Source of the DNA: Miscanthus floridulus
Lineage: Eukaryota; Streptophyta; Magnoliopsida; Poales; Poaceae
Assembly (NCBI RefSeq): GCF_019320115.1
Contig: NC_089581.1
Location: 7,875,707-7,939,706 of the forward strand
Length of the DNA: 64,000 nt
Direction of reading: 5' to 3'
The position numbers and the translations under genes were made by a program. The notes beneath the pieces were generated by a model that ran no database searches, was not told the DNA's origin, and was given only the letters and a program-made list of their open reading frames with translations. Of the stretch, positions 34,738-46,900 are shown piece after piece (the stretch's first letter is position 1; the number at the start of each line of letters is the position of its first letter).

Positions 34738-37700
34738 ATGAATTGTCAGTTACTTAACTGAAACGTCAGGGGTTTGAATGACGGCGCCCGACAGGACTCG
34801 GTCAGGGAGCTAGTGAGAACCACTGGCACCACCATCGTATGTCTACAAAAAACAAAGATGCAAGTTATGGACCAGAATGTGGTGCTCCGAACAGTCAGAG
34901 CGAAATTTGAAAACTCCTATATTGTGCTCCCGGCGGAACAGACAAGAGGAGGCATTTTCCTTGCGGTCAATGAAGACTTCTTCGACCTCTCCGAAGTTGT
35001 ACTTACCGCGAACGCTATAACCGCGCAGATCAGCATGAGGGCAAATGGAACAAGGTGGCAAATTACGGTGGTATATGGACCGCAAGGAGAGGCGGCCAAA
35101 CTTCAACTCCTCCAAGAACTGAAAGACATTCCACCGCCGGAGAATGATAGATGGCTCATCCTGGGAGATTTCAATCTCATCTACCAGGCGGAAGATAAGA
35201 ACAACTCCAATCTAAACCGCCACCTCATGGGGGCATTTAGAGCGACAATTGATCATTTGAGGCTCAAAGAAATCAAGCTAAATGGACGTCGCTTTACTTG
35301 GAGCAATCAACAAGAAAACCCGACACTCACTAGAATTGACAGACTACTATGCACCCCCGAGTGGGAGCTGTGCTTCCCATCGTGTTTCTTACACTCTCTT
35401 CCATCGCTCATGTCGGACCATACCCCGCTACTACTCCAGGGAGAAATTGACCACAATCACAGCTCATCCTTCCACTTTGAAAATTACTGGACTAAGATGG
35501 AAGGATTCCAAGATCTTGTCCAGAACACTTGGAATAGGCCGGTCGCCACCGTTCTTCCAATCAAACGTTTGCATATCAAGATGGCGCGTGTGGCCAAAGC
35601 TATCAAGCGTTGGAACAAAGAAAAGATAGGGGATACTAGGATGCAGCTCGCCATAGTGAAAGAAGTGCTGCTGCAATTAGAAGCAGCCCAAGAGCATAGG
35701 TTGCTCACTGCCATGGAGCTTCACCTATGTCGCCGCCTCAAAGCACGTAGCACTGGGCTCGCAGCCATTGAGAAATCAAGAATCAGACAAAGATCGAGAC
35801 TAACGTTCATTTGATGCGGAGATGCTAACACTAAGTTTTTCCACAGTCGAGCCAACGCACGCCGGAGAAAGAATTACATACATTGCCTACATACGGATGG
35901 GGGGATCACGGTGGGTCATCAAGAGAAAGAAAAGGTGATTCGAGATTATTTCAAAATTCACATTGGCTCCACGATGCCGAGAGCTTTCACACTAAATTGG
36001 CAATCCCTTGGCTATAACCAACACGATCTCTCCGATCTGGAGTTGCCTTTCTCCCAGGAAGAGATAAAAAACACTATATATTCCATGCCTTCCGACAAAG
36101 CACCAAGACCGGATGGCTTCACGGGTGCCTTCTTCAAAGCATGTTGGGAAATCATTGAGGATGTTATGGCGGCCATGAACAACCTATTCACTTTGAATGC
36201 CCAGGGCTTCGAATGGCTAAACTCGGCTTGCATCATCCTTCTACAAAAAAAACGGATGCAACAAGAGTTACTGATTTTAGACCCATCAGCCTCGTCCACA
36301 GCATTGCAAAGATTTTCTCCAAGGTGTTAGCTAACAGACTTGCCCCTCGACTGAACTCCCTCGTCTCCAACTGCTAGAGCGCATTTATAAAAAAGAAAAG
36401 CATCCATGATAACTTCCTCTATGTCCAGGGCACGGTACAAAGGTTGCACACGTAGAAGATACCGGCTTTATTCATGAAATTGGACATCCACAAAGCTTTT
36501 GATACGGTTCATTGGGGGTACCTGCTCGAGATTCTACAGGCTCTGGGCTTCGTACAGCGATGGCGTGAATGGATCTCTATCCTTCTACGTACATCCACTT
36601 CCACACCCTTGCTTAATGGGCGGCAGGCCGCTGCTTTTAGCCATGCCAGAGGCGTTCGGCAGGGAGATCCACTCTCACCCATGCTACTCATCCTTGCTAT
36701 GGACCCGCTTCAATGTTTGCTTGATCGAGCAATCGACCATGGGATACTCACCCCCTTACCAATCACGGCTGCAAAATGGAGAACCTCCATGTATGCGGAT
36801 GATGCAGCCATTTTCATCAGCCAAAAAAAAGACGATGTCGAAGCCGTCAAAACCGTCCTACACGCTTTTGGCTCTTTCTCGGGACTCCATATCAACCTTC
36901 AAAAGAGCTCGGTGCACCCAATCAGCTGCGCAGACATTGATCTAGACCAAGTCCTCTCTCCTTTCACTGGTTCTAGAGGGAGCTTCCCATGCAAGTACTT
37001 GGGGTTGCAACTACACATCAGATCACTGCAAAAGATCCACGTGCAACCTCTCATAGATTGTATCGGGCAGAGGTTATCCAAGTGGAAAGGAAGATGGCTT
37101 AACAGAGCGGGACGCCTCACTCTAGTAACATCAGTCCTCTCCTCCATGCCAACCTACCACCTAACGGTGTTCCCTCTAGCTGCATGGGCAAAGAAAAAGA
37201 TTGACAAAATCAGGAGATCGTTCCTATGGAAGGGGGAGGAGAACGCCAATGGTGGACGCTGCCTTGTTAACTGGCCAACAGTTACCAGGCCAAAAGAACT
37301 AGGTGGCCTAGGCGTCCCCGACCTTGATAGATTTGGGAGAGCCCTCTGGTTACGATGGCTTTGGCAGGAATGGGTGGACGATTCCAAGCCTTGGAACAGC
37401 TCCAAGCTTCCATGTTCTGATGATGATCGTTTACTTTTCAACTCCTCAATCATTATAACTTTGGGGGACGGTGCAAAGACTAGGTTTTGGCACCACAATT
37501 GGCTCGATGGACAAGCTCCTAGGTACCTAGCCCCGAACTTGTTTCGCCTAGTCTCAAGGACAAACCGAACGGTGCAACAGGAGCTCCGGAACAACAATTG
37601 GATGCACAAGCTAGAAAGGAAAATCACCTCGGTTGTCCACATGGAGGAGTTCGTGTCCCTTTGGATACGGATACAGGATGTGCACCTACAGCAGGGTGTC

Positions 37701-38250
37701 CAGGACACCATCATCTGGCGGTGGACCAGTGATGGGAATTACTCCACCCGTTCGGCCTACAGAATACAGTTCACAGGCTCGATCGTACCCTTCCGTACAG
37801 AGTTCATCTGGAAAGCGTAGGTGGAGAACAGATGCAAGATCTTTGCCTGGATCTTAGTGCAAGATAAAATTCTAACGGCACAAAACCTACAGAGGAGAGG
37901 GTGGCCACACCATCAACAATGTGTGCTATGCAATGGTCCTTTAGAGACCAGCCTCTACCTGTGCCTATGTTGCCCCTTCGCAAAGGCGGTTTGGGATCAG
38001 ATCCTCTCGTGGGAGAACTTCACTCCGCTTCAGCAACAACCCCAGGTGAACCCCACCGATATGAGATCATGGTGAGAAGACGTGGCGACGAAAGTGCCGA
38101 GATCAGAGTGTAGGCGGTTTAACGGAGTAGTAATCCACACCTTTTGAAATATCTGGAAAGAGAGAAATAGGAGAATCTTCGACAACAAGATAGAGACGGT
38201 GACGGAGGTGGCCGCAAGGATAAAGGAAGACATAGAACAAAGGAAGAGAG
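34738..38250 (+). pseudogene. LINE ORF2 (APE endonuclease, reverse transcriptase, zf-RVT), broken
   Basis: The endonuclease domain starts at 34738 with the NxNVRGLND pattern, but its Trp codon is TGA (34759). LILGDFNLIY, GRRFTWSNQQ, RIDRLL and SDHTPLLL are visible. A second in-frame TGA lies at 35812 before CGDANTKFFH. The RT part reads IYSMPSDKAPRPDGFTGAFF, then a frameshift in the A-run near 36247, then LDIHKAFDTVHW, GVRQGDPLSPMLLILAMDPL and the catalytic MYADDAAIFI. A TAG at 37818 interrupts before VENRCKIFAWILVQDKILTA and the zf-RVT CVLCNGPLETSLYLCLCCPF; a further TGA lies at 38073-38075. The element cannot make a full ORF2 protein. Confidence 0.88.
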
Positions 38251-38462
38251 CGCTCGCTTATGTGTAGTTTGTTTGCCCCCATGCCTTTTGGGTCGTGCGT
38301 TTTCCCTAATTGGCATGCTTGTGGGGGTTTGAATCCCTAACCTCGACTGCCCTTGTTCTGTACATAAACTTTCTTTTCCCCATCTTAATTGAAAGGCAGA
38401 GCTCCTGCCATTGCGTTCAAAAAATTTTACTAAATAAAAACCATATCAACCATCTTTTCTAA

Positions 38463-38493
38463 TGAATCAGAAGAGTAAGTTGTTTGAAATAGC
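38463..38493. repeat. 31-bp direct repeat, right copy
   Basis: Perfect match to 33559-33589, marking the right edge of the LINE-bearing insertion. Confidence 0.88.
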
Positions 38494-38580
38494 AAACATC
38501 ATCAATAAAATTCCATGCTCAACACCAAGCTTATATTTCCAATACGCATTTTTTCTTAATTTGTTGCAATATCTATATAT

Positions 38581-38750
38581 AAAAAGGGCGTACCTAGTTC
38601 AGATAGCTCCCGCTCTGTGCGGGGTCTGGGGAAGGGTGTCAGTGGCAAGCCTTACCCTCGCCTGTGTAATGCGAGGAGACTGCGACTCGAACCTGGGACC
38701 TTCCGGTCACAAGCGGTAAGACTCTACCGCTTGCACCAGACCCGCCCTTC
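38581..38750 (-). mobile_element. Au-type SINE with 17-bp target duplication
   Basis: On the minus strand it starts GAAGGGCGGGTCTGGTGCAA, has the tRNA-like A/B-box stretch (GCGGTAGAGTC, GGTTCGAGTCGCAG) and ends GGTACGCCCTTTTT. Both sides carry the same 17 bases TTGCAATATCTATATAT (38564-38580 and 38751-38767). Length and ends fit the Au SINE family of grasses. Confidence 0.9.
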
Positions 38751-38767
38751 TTGCAATATCTATATAT

Positions 38768-39370
38768 GATGAGGAAAATTATGCAATGATTCATGAAAGA
38801 ATACTGGTGATCTCTAACTGTAACTATGTGGACAGAGCAACTATCATGTTCTTTTCAGGAATATATAAACCCATTGGGTCAGCACATAGCTGCTGAAACA
38901 CATAACAGTCTCACACCAAAGGCTTCTGGCCTGCTTTATGAAAAGCAAATAACAGCATTCACATGGAACAACAGCTTACATTGTAGCAGCATGATTACAA
39001 TCTAAGTGACTTTGCTTCGACTGGAAACCATGACAGCATGATTTGAGGTAACACAGAATTGGGCAGGGACCCTAACCACATATCGTTGCTGAACTCACCC
39101 TAAACATTCTACTACCAAAGGACAGAAACTAAAATTCAGAAGAGAGAAATTAACAGACTCCAATAATTGCATATAACAAAAGAAATTCTGTAAAGTATTT
39201 CATCCAACTTTTGCAGGTAGACTCGCAGAGCTCCCTAAAAGCACATAACAGTTTCCATGCAATGGAGGAAACAACTCACTAAAAGATGCATCAGCCATCT
39301 GAATGTAAATGGTTTAAAAAAATGCATTAAGCACATATATATATACATGACTTCGATAACAAGAACTTAC
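38768..39370. other. Spacer / intron-like sequence after PDCD5 exon 4
   Basis: AT-rich, with no exon-like segment on the minus strand where PDCD5 exons 5 onwards should lie. No other gene was seen. Confidence 0.5.
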
Positions 39371-40907
39371 GCCTTTCTCTGGCTTCAGAAGATAATATCT
39401 GAGCAAGCATCATCTGTCGGTGTTCCTCAGCTTCCCTGATGGAGAGTTAGATTCAAAGACAATTCAGTATTCCCCAGGTTCCACAGAACATAGCTTGAGA
39501 TGATGAGCTATAGCATGAGAAGATGGTGGAGGAATGAACCATGCATACTGTTTCGCATCTTCCTGAGCTTTTTGTTGGCCCTCATTCTGCTGATTTGCCT
39601 AATTAAAAGTTAACATTAGATCAAAAGTAAGTAAACTAAGGAGCACCCAAACATGCACTTGCGGTAGCAAGGAATTCTACATGTGACAGCTTCAATTTAT
39701 GTCATTGAGTTTGGTATCTTACCCCACCACGCTGTGCCATTAATTCTTGCATCCTCCTCTGCCTGATAGCTTCCAACTCTGGGTCAGCCTGGCAAACAAA
39801 ATTGTATTCCATCAGAAGAAATGCAACAAAAGCGTATGGCTGTGGATACTGGATAAAGCAAATTGTTCGTGCTTGTGCCATGTCTAAAGCCAATCAATAC
39901 GTCTAAGCATCCTAAATTCCACTGAATTTAAGATATTTTCTTTTTCCTAAAAGGCCAAGTTAAACAGAAACATGAAAAGACTTAAACCAGAAAAAAAACA
40001 AGTTAACCAATACTGATTAACTTCAACAACTCCTAAAGTTCTTATGCAGTTGGGTGATTGATTGCGAGTCAAAATGACAGGGAAGCTATCAAAAAATATC
40101 AGAGAAGTAATCTTTCAAAGGTAAAGGAAGACATGCTGAATTGCTGATATCAGATATGAAGGCACACAAAACATGGCAGAAGAGATGGAAGGAACCCTCC
40201 AACTCTAACAAAATGATACCAGATATGAACGCATTTTCTTGTTCTTTTGGATGTACATGTGCAAATACACGCCATGAAACATATCAGTATGAGCGTCAAA
40301 ATTACTCTCAGTCTCAGCAAGCTTAGACTACCCACAGTGTGGGCAGATATCGGTGCTGAGAAAGGAGAGAGAGGCTTCAAGCCTCGGGTAGACACACTGC
40401 AGAGGGCGATGCTTGAACTCAAAATCTCAGCCTCGAGGAAGGTAGAATCCTCGGTGCTTGGTGAATTTGAAATGATTTCACAGCATGTGCACAGAGGGTG
40501 TAGGTCCTGGCATGGTTCTGACACATCTACAGAGCATCGATGACTAACGTTGTGTGCAAAAAGCCTACAAGCATCGGTGTTGACATGGCACATGAATTTA
40601 TGTTTTTAGCACCGATCACACTGTGGGCAGTCTTACATGAGCAGCTCCAAACAACAACACTCCAGCTCATCTCTAAAGGTAGCTAAACCACTAAATTTTC
40701 ACCGTTATTCAGTTATTTGCATTTGATAAACCAGAACAATCACAATATTTTCAAAACAACCTGTTCAGTCTTAGTACCATTGGGTGTACACAAGTACACC
40801 CAATAATTTTTGCAAAAAGTTAGAAGTTAGTAGGCATCAAATAGCCAAATAGCTTGAGGTTAGAGTTCGAAAGAGAAAAGGGGTGGGAATACCTGGTGGG
40901 CGCTCAT
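39371..40907 (-). pseudogene. PDCD5: PDCD5 (TFAR19-related) gene, 5' four exons only
   Basis: Minus-strand exons with good GT/AG borders: 40893-40907 (MSAHQ), 39723-39788 (ADPELEAIRQRRMQELMAQ, RGG), 39549-39598 (ANQQNEGQQKAQEDAK) and 39371-39435 (EAEEHRQMMLAQILSSEARE, R). They join in frame and match the first about 64 residues of PDCD5, a small DNA-binding-fold protein linked to programmed cell death and found in plants as a ~128-aa protein. The next exon should start LARIALVKPEKARG, but no such sequence was found between 32734 and 39370. The coding exons present look undamaged, so loss of the 3' half seems recent, or the exons lie elsewhere. Intron 1 holds a Tourist MITE. I label it a broken gene; identity is surer than its status. 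Confidence 0.75.
40326..40632. mobile_element. Tourist-like MITE in PDCD5 intron 1
   Basis: 307 bp with inverted ends GACTACCCACAGTGTGGGC and, from the right, GACTGCCCACAGTGTGATC, flanked by TTA on both sides (40323-40325, 40633-40635). The 3-bp TTA duplication is the PIF/Harbinger-Tourist mark. Confidence 0.88.
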
Positions 40908-41690
40908 CGCCGGCGAAGAGGTAGGCAAAGGCCTCATCACCTGGGTAGGGCAGCGGCGGCGGTAGCCCACCTAGTCGTCGCAGATAGAGAGGGAGGGAGG
41001 GAGAGAGAGAACGAGCGCACAGCGCACGCGGTGTCGCCTGCGAACGGAAGAAGGAGCGCGAGGGAGGGAGGTCAGGTGGACGAAGGCTAAAAAAAATAAA
41101 AGCAAATCAGACAGGAAATCTGCAGATTTGTACTCGACCCCGGCCAAATGGGGTAAAACAACGAAACCACAATATTGTTGGTTTTAGTCAGGGCTTATCA
41201 GTCAGCTAACAGTGTTTTTCTCTCACAACAAACCAGCATCAGCCAAATTTATCATCTCATAAACCAACCAGCGAACAGGCCGGATAACACCAGAGTGCCT
41301 GCCATTGGGATGATGTTGCTCAGAAAAAAAAAGAGCTGACGTTAGGATGATGGGAGTGGTCACGACGAGGACATCCATGCATGCATCATGCATGATGGCC
41401 TTGCCTCCAACGAGTTTGATTAGAAGCATATCCTAGTCTACAAACTAATGTTCGTTTGAGCTCGTACGATGTGTCACTCCTGACGACTGAAGAAGAACTA
41501 GGCGCGCATGTGCCAAGGAATCTTTGTTGCAATATAAATCGTTGGCAGAACCTTTGGAACTCGATCGGTTTGTTTTCTAGTAGGACCGTACATTTATACA
41601 TGGACTCAGATTAATTACAATGTCGAATCATATATAGCAGGGGCATAATCTCTATAGACTTATAATAATAATGCAGGGGCACTCCACTCG
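40908..41690. other. PDCD5 upstream region and spacer
   Basis: A GC-rich leader/promoter (40908-41080) with a GGGAGGGAGGGAGAGAGAGA run near 40990 is followed by AT-richer spacer. A MITE-like segment at 41168-41285 shares motifs (TTTTTCTCTCACAACAAA, AACCAACCAGCGAACAGGCC) with those at 52799-52910 and 62219-62326. Confidence 0.5.
41168..41285. mobile_element. Probable small MITE (GAACAG end type)
   Basis: About 118 bp ending CAGCGAACAGGCC with an internal TTTTTCTCTCACAACAAA. The same family is seen inverted at 52799-52910. It has no coding content; borders are approximate. Confidence 0.5.
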
Positions 41691-41849
41691 TCCAGAAGAA
41701 CGCAGCACGTAGGTCTCGTCTCGGACACGGAAGAGTAGCAAATGTATATCACGTCAACGCATAGTGATGAGAGAGAGAAATATTTGAGAAAAAATATTAT
41801 AAAATAGGAACAAAAATAATTTGTGAATATAAGAAAGATATAAAAAATA

Positions 41850-41958
41850 GATGCAACATAGGTATACTACTTGAACATCATAAAATTTAGAATATCTCTT
41901 TTATACTACGTGAACACCGTAAAATACATCGTAGAACATTACACACACATATGATATA

Positions 41959-42016
<58 letters not shown>

Positions 42017-42960
42017 CATCGTAAAACATCACATGTATACTATATGAACATAACAAAATACATATAGAACATCACATATATACTACGTAAACATCACAAA
42101 ACCTCATATAGATACTTGTTTTTTGCGGGGCTCATATGGACACTACATGATCATCACATGTATGTTACGTGATCCTCACGTGTATATTATATGAACATCA
42201 CACATATATATACTATGTGAACATCACAAAATAAAATCATAGAACATGAATAGAACATCTCATTTATATTGTAGAACATCTCATTTATACCACTTGAACA
42301 TCCCAAAAGATATCATAGAACATCACTTGTATACTATGTGAACATCACAAAATACAGAATAGAACATCACGTGCATACTATATGAACATTCCGAAAGTAC
42401 ATCTAGAACATCACGTATATACTACATGAATATCGCCTGAAAACATTATAGAACATCACATATGTACCGCATGAACATCACATGTATACTACATAAACAT
42501 CACTCAATACATCATAGAACATTACATTTATACTAAATGAATATCACATATTTCTTAGGAATGTAGGAAATTTTAAAAGTAAAAAATGAAAATAAAAAAA
42601 CTACTTAATTAAAGTAAAATAACAAAGAAGAAAAAATCTAGAGAAAAATTAAAATAACATCACATAGATAGCATTCGAACAACCTAAAAATCATAAAATT
42701 TCTCACATGTATTATGTTAATAATCAAATATATAAAACAAAACATCCTATTGATACTATGTGAGATATATCGTACAACATCACATATATACTACATAAAC
42801 AAAAAAAAAATTGAAGAAAATAAAAAAAACATCACATAGATACTATTTGAACAAACTAAACATCTTACGAGTACTATGCGGATATTAAAAATAAACATGG
42901 AATATCCCATATATAATACATGAATACCCGGAAACATATCATAGAATATTATAGATATAC
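41850..42960. repeat. Degenerate GAACATCACATGTATACTA repeat array
   Basis: Dozens of units built from GAACATCACA, TATACTAC(G/A)TGAACATCAC and CATCATAGAACATC follow at roughly 35-45 bp spacing with much variation. It is interrupted by a long (AT)n tract at 41960-42013. It may be a subterminal repeat region of a DNA transposon; no transposase was seen. Confidence 0.65.
41960..42013. repeat. (AT)n microsatellite
   Basis: Uninterrupted AT dinucleotides over more than 50 bases. Confidence 0.9.
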
Positions 42961-43510
42961 GACGCGAACGTCGCATATATCTCATTGAATATAAAAAAAG
43001 TAGAACATGAATAGTGAAAGATATATATTATATTACGATAACACATAGAAGGAGAAAAAGAAAATAAAGAAAATAAAAATAAAAGATCAATAGAAAAGGG
43101 AATGAAAATGAAATAGAAGAAAAATAAAGAACATAAAATAAGCTCATCCGAACTTGGACGCCTGTGGGCCACTAGCTCCAGTCTCTAGACATGGTGCGCT
43201 AACTTTATAGTCCATATCATCAACGGAAAAGTAAAACATAAAATGCATAGTAAAAGAAAAAAATATTTAAAAAGATAAAGAAACTAAAAGGAAGAAAGAA
43301 ACCGCACAGAAAAAAGAGAAATAAGAAAGGAAAGAAAAAAAAAGATAAACATATCAACCTGGGAGTCGGCATAAAAACGAAAATAGAATAATAGATTAAA
43401 ATAAAATAGAAATAAAAGAAAGACAAAATTAAATAAGTATAAATAAAAAGGAAATATAAGAAAACGGAAAAGAAATATAAGAAAAGAAAAAAGAAACGAA
43501 ATACGTACCT
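42961..43510. repeat. Purine-rich (A/G) tract
   Basis: About 500 bases dominated by A and G on the + strand (AAAATAAAG, GAAAGAAAAG types). The long minus-strand ORF here is only its Phe/Leu-rich shadow. Confidence 0.6.
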
Positions 43511-43956
43511 GGGCTCTCAGAGGCCGAGCGCATGCGCTGCTCCCTCTACTAATCGTTATTGGGCGGGAAACAGCACAGCCAGTCAGCCACCGCCAACTGA
43601 GCGCGCGGGAAATAAGTGCTCGGCTCACGGCTCCCGTCCGATCGTATCGGTCGGACGGGATGATTTCCGTGCGCGGCCGGCCGATTCGCACAATGCACGA
43701 ACCGTCAGCTTGCGCCATCGCATGCAGATGCAGGCGCCGGCCCGAGCATATCCACTGGATGCTGGCGGCGATTCCGTGGCGCACTCCGCCCTGGCTCCCC
43801 TCCGTCCAACGCCTCGCGCCGCGGCGGCCGCCCGCCTCCCTCGTCTCTTCTGCAGTCTCCTCCCTACAACTACAACGAAGCAAGCGCCAAGCCGCCAACG
43901 CAAGCAGAACAGAGCAGAGCTGCGGAACCGCACCAAGGCCATCGCCCATCAGTCCT

Positions 43957-46900
43957 ATGTCGGGGAACGGCGGCGAGGGTGCGGTCGGGAAGGTGGCCTG
44001 CGCGGCGTGGATACGGCGGCGGGACGATGACGGCTGGCCACCCGGCGTCTCCCGCCTCCTCGTGGCGTTCGGCCGCGGGGCCACGGCCTCGTCCCCGCCG
44101 CTCGTCGACCTCCTCGAGTTCGACGCCAAGGCATCCGCACTCTCCTCCGAGTCCGAGCCCCTGGTGGGTGCTTCCCCCGTGCACCCTGGAAGGCCGGCGC
44201 CGGCCTCATCGCGAACTGAGCTTATGCGCGTGCGCTTGCTTTGCTTGTGGTTTTGCAGGCGAGGGTCACCGTGGGCGAGGAGGCAGCGGACACGCCGCGC
44301 GCGATCTCTGTGCACCCCGGCGGCCGGGAGCTCGTCTGGGCAACTGCCAAAGGCTGCAGGTGGGCTGTGTTTCCTTGTCGATGCTAGAATTCTAGTTCGA
44401 ATTTTTCCTTGTAGATGCTAACTCGCTGATGAACTTTGTCAGTAACAAATTAACAAATTGCTATAGTACTTGAAATTTGCATATGCCTTAGAGATTGTTC
44501 GGTTGATTTGGTTCGTATGTGCAAAGGATTGAACTGTCACCTCATGCCTGCCTGCCTGCCTGCCTGAACTTCACTGGTAGTTTGAAGTTGTTTTCCCCTA
44601 TGCTGAATTACACATTCTTCAGGTTTGTAATGCAGAACGTTTTGAAGCGTGTATCTAGCTGCACTCCTTGTAATAATATCAGAAAATCCCTTTGTTTTTT
44701 TTCTCGAACTACGCACGAGAGCTGCACGTCATTTCATTAAGAGAGGAATAACCCTTTGTTTTCTATATATGGATCACTTCTTGGTTTTGTTCTTTTTCAT
44801 ACTATAAAATAATCTATTATACTATCATTCTTCTGTTACTTTTGTAGGGTATTTAATCTTGTTTATAAAGACTTCGGTATTCACCTTATTTCAAGAGCTG
44901 CTTCACCTCTCCAATGTGTTGGGCCTCAAAAATGTTTAGCATTCAGCACTGATGGTGCTAAGTTTGCTGTTGGTGGTGAGGTATGAGCTCATCCTTTCTT
45001 GTAATTCCATTTTTCAATTAGTTAAACTTTTTTTACTGTATTAACGATATGATATGAGTTACATTTTTATTTGAAGTATTGATCATCCATATGGTGGTAA
45101 TTTTCGAAATAAGTTTTGTTCAAGAGTTATGACATACTTTAAACTGATGAAGTACAGTTTTTTTTTGGTATATGGTGTACTAAAATTTTGAAGGGAAAAT
45201 TGGTTCTATAACACTCAAAGATCCACAGAATCGTAAAATACCACTGAAAGATGTCTCCAACGTAAAATACCATTGAAAGTTCTAAACCCTAACTAATTCT
45301 AACACTCTGTTACCTTTTGGCTGTAACGACGTCAAATGGGACAAAAGTACCCCTGAACCGTTATATCTCATTTCAGTAAGCTGAGAACGACTATTTCACT
45401 TATATCACCACATGGGTTATGGCTCTAACTAATTCTAGCACATTGTTTGAGCACATAACAGTGATTTCAGGCAGGAAAAAACGGTAATTTCAGCACATTA
45501 ACCATCCAAGATAACAAGCCATTACATCATCCCTTTCAGCAACAGTCGTGATAGGGAATTTGAACACAAACAAACAGTAATTCCAGCACACCACAACCAT
45601 CTTGCAGTACACATAACAGTTGACAAGTTTTAGTACACACAACACAAGACAAGTTCAGGACTAGCAGATAACAATGCCATAGATAGCTTTTTGCATGACA
45701 AATCCAAGCCTAATTTATGATGAGCCTTCTAGCAATGCCTCCTGGAGATATGTCTTGTGATTTGCTCCTGGTTGTAGGCCGTAGACTGGCTGGTGTGGAA
45801 ATAGAAGCCGCCATTTGTCTGGTTGTTGGCCCTGGACTTACAGGTGATAGTGTGGCTAAGGAAGTAGAGGTTGTTGCAAATTCCTTCTTGGATTTTTTAG
45901 GAGCATTGGCAGACTTTGTAGTATCCAATGCTTTCCTCTTACTACACAACAGGAAGGTAGTGAAGGCATAAGTAGTAAAAAAATGATGAAAACACTCATG
46001 AACATGGTATTGAAACTAAAGTGAGAGAGCTTAAATGTACCTAGACTTGGACTTGGTAGGAGCTGATGGTGGTAATTCATCACTAAGTTCAGTTGAGTTT
46101 GTTGCTGCTTCCTTCTTTGATTTTTTAGGATTATTATTGGAGTCTAAAGTAGCAGCCTTCCCTTTCCTCTTCCTAGTCAACAGCAAGGTAATGAAGCCAT
46201 TGGTTAATTTGAAAAAGTGAGACCAAAGAGACAAGAGCTTAAATTTACCTAGAGTCAGACTTGGTAAGAACTAAAGGTGGTAATTCATCACCAAGTTCAG
46301 TAGGAGGCTCCCTGCAGCCCTTCGCAATATGCCCAAACTGAAAGCATCTTTTGCATTGAGAAGAGCCCCTTTTCCCTGGTTCGCCCCTACTCTTGATCCT
46401 TTTCACTCTTGGCCTACCAGCGGCCCTTTCTAGTTTCGGAGGCCACATCTCAAACCCAGGATCAGCTGCAGGCCACTGTGACTTGTCAACCATCGGGTTC
46501 ACCAAAAACTGGTAAATAGCCTTGAAACGCTCAACTGAGTAGTAATCATGCACATAGTCATCAAGTTTCACTTTCCTTAGTGAACCTATAAAGGCTATAG
46601 CATGGGTGCAAGGTTTCCCAGAGATCTGCCATTGACCGCATGAGCATGTTTTCCCTTCAAGGTCCACTGCATGCCTCCAAGGAAAGTTGTCCCTAGTCAA
46701 TCCAGAGACTTCAGCCTTTAGTCCACCACTCCCCTTGATTGTATAATTCAAGTTTCTACTCTTCTCCTTCAGCTCGTTGAGAACACTAGGAAGGATTGGC
46801 CCTTCAAGCTTCTGACTTATAAGCTGCCTCATTGCTATCTTCTCCATGATCTTACCTCTAATCATGTCCACGAGATTATCCACCAGCAGACCTTTGAAAT

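Larger units (their letters stand above)
33590..38462 (+). mobile_element. Defective L1-type LINE insertion
   Basis: The block between 31-bp direct repeats contains an ORF1 C-terminal piece, an ORF2 with endonuclease, reverse transcriptase and zf-RVT parts, and the typical LINE 3' end (AAGGCAGAGCTCCTGCC, GTTCAAAAAA near 38425). The first 370 bp show no LINE coding, and about 35 bp follow the A-run before the right repeat. It may therefore carry extra 5' and 3' sequence or be a composite insertion. Confidence 0.8.

Noticed and set aside
37154..37714. 186-aa minus-strand ORF
   Set aside because: Antisense to the LINE reverse transcriptase region; Ser/Cys-rich without a domain.
41850..42960. 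CRISPR-like spaced repeats
   Set aside because: Units vary in length and sequence, have no unique spacers of fixed size, and lie in a plant nuclear genome without cas genes.
43284..44315. 343-aa minus-strand ORF
   Set aside because: It is the shadow of the purine-rich tract and of PHF1 exons 1-2 on the other strand; no domain, extreme Phe/Leu bias.
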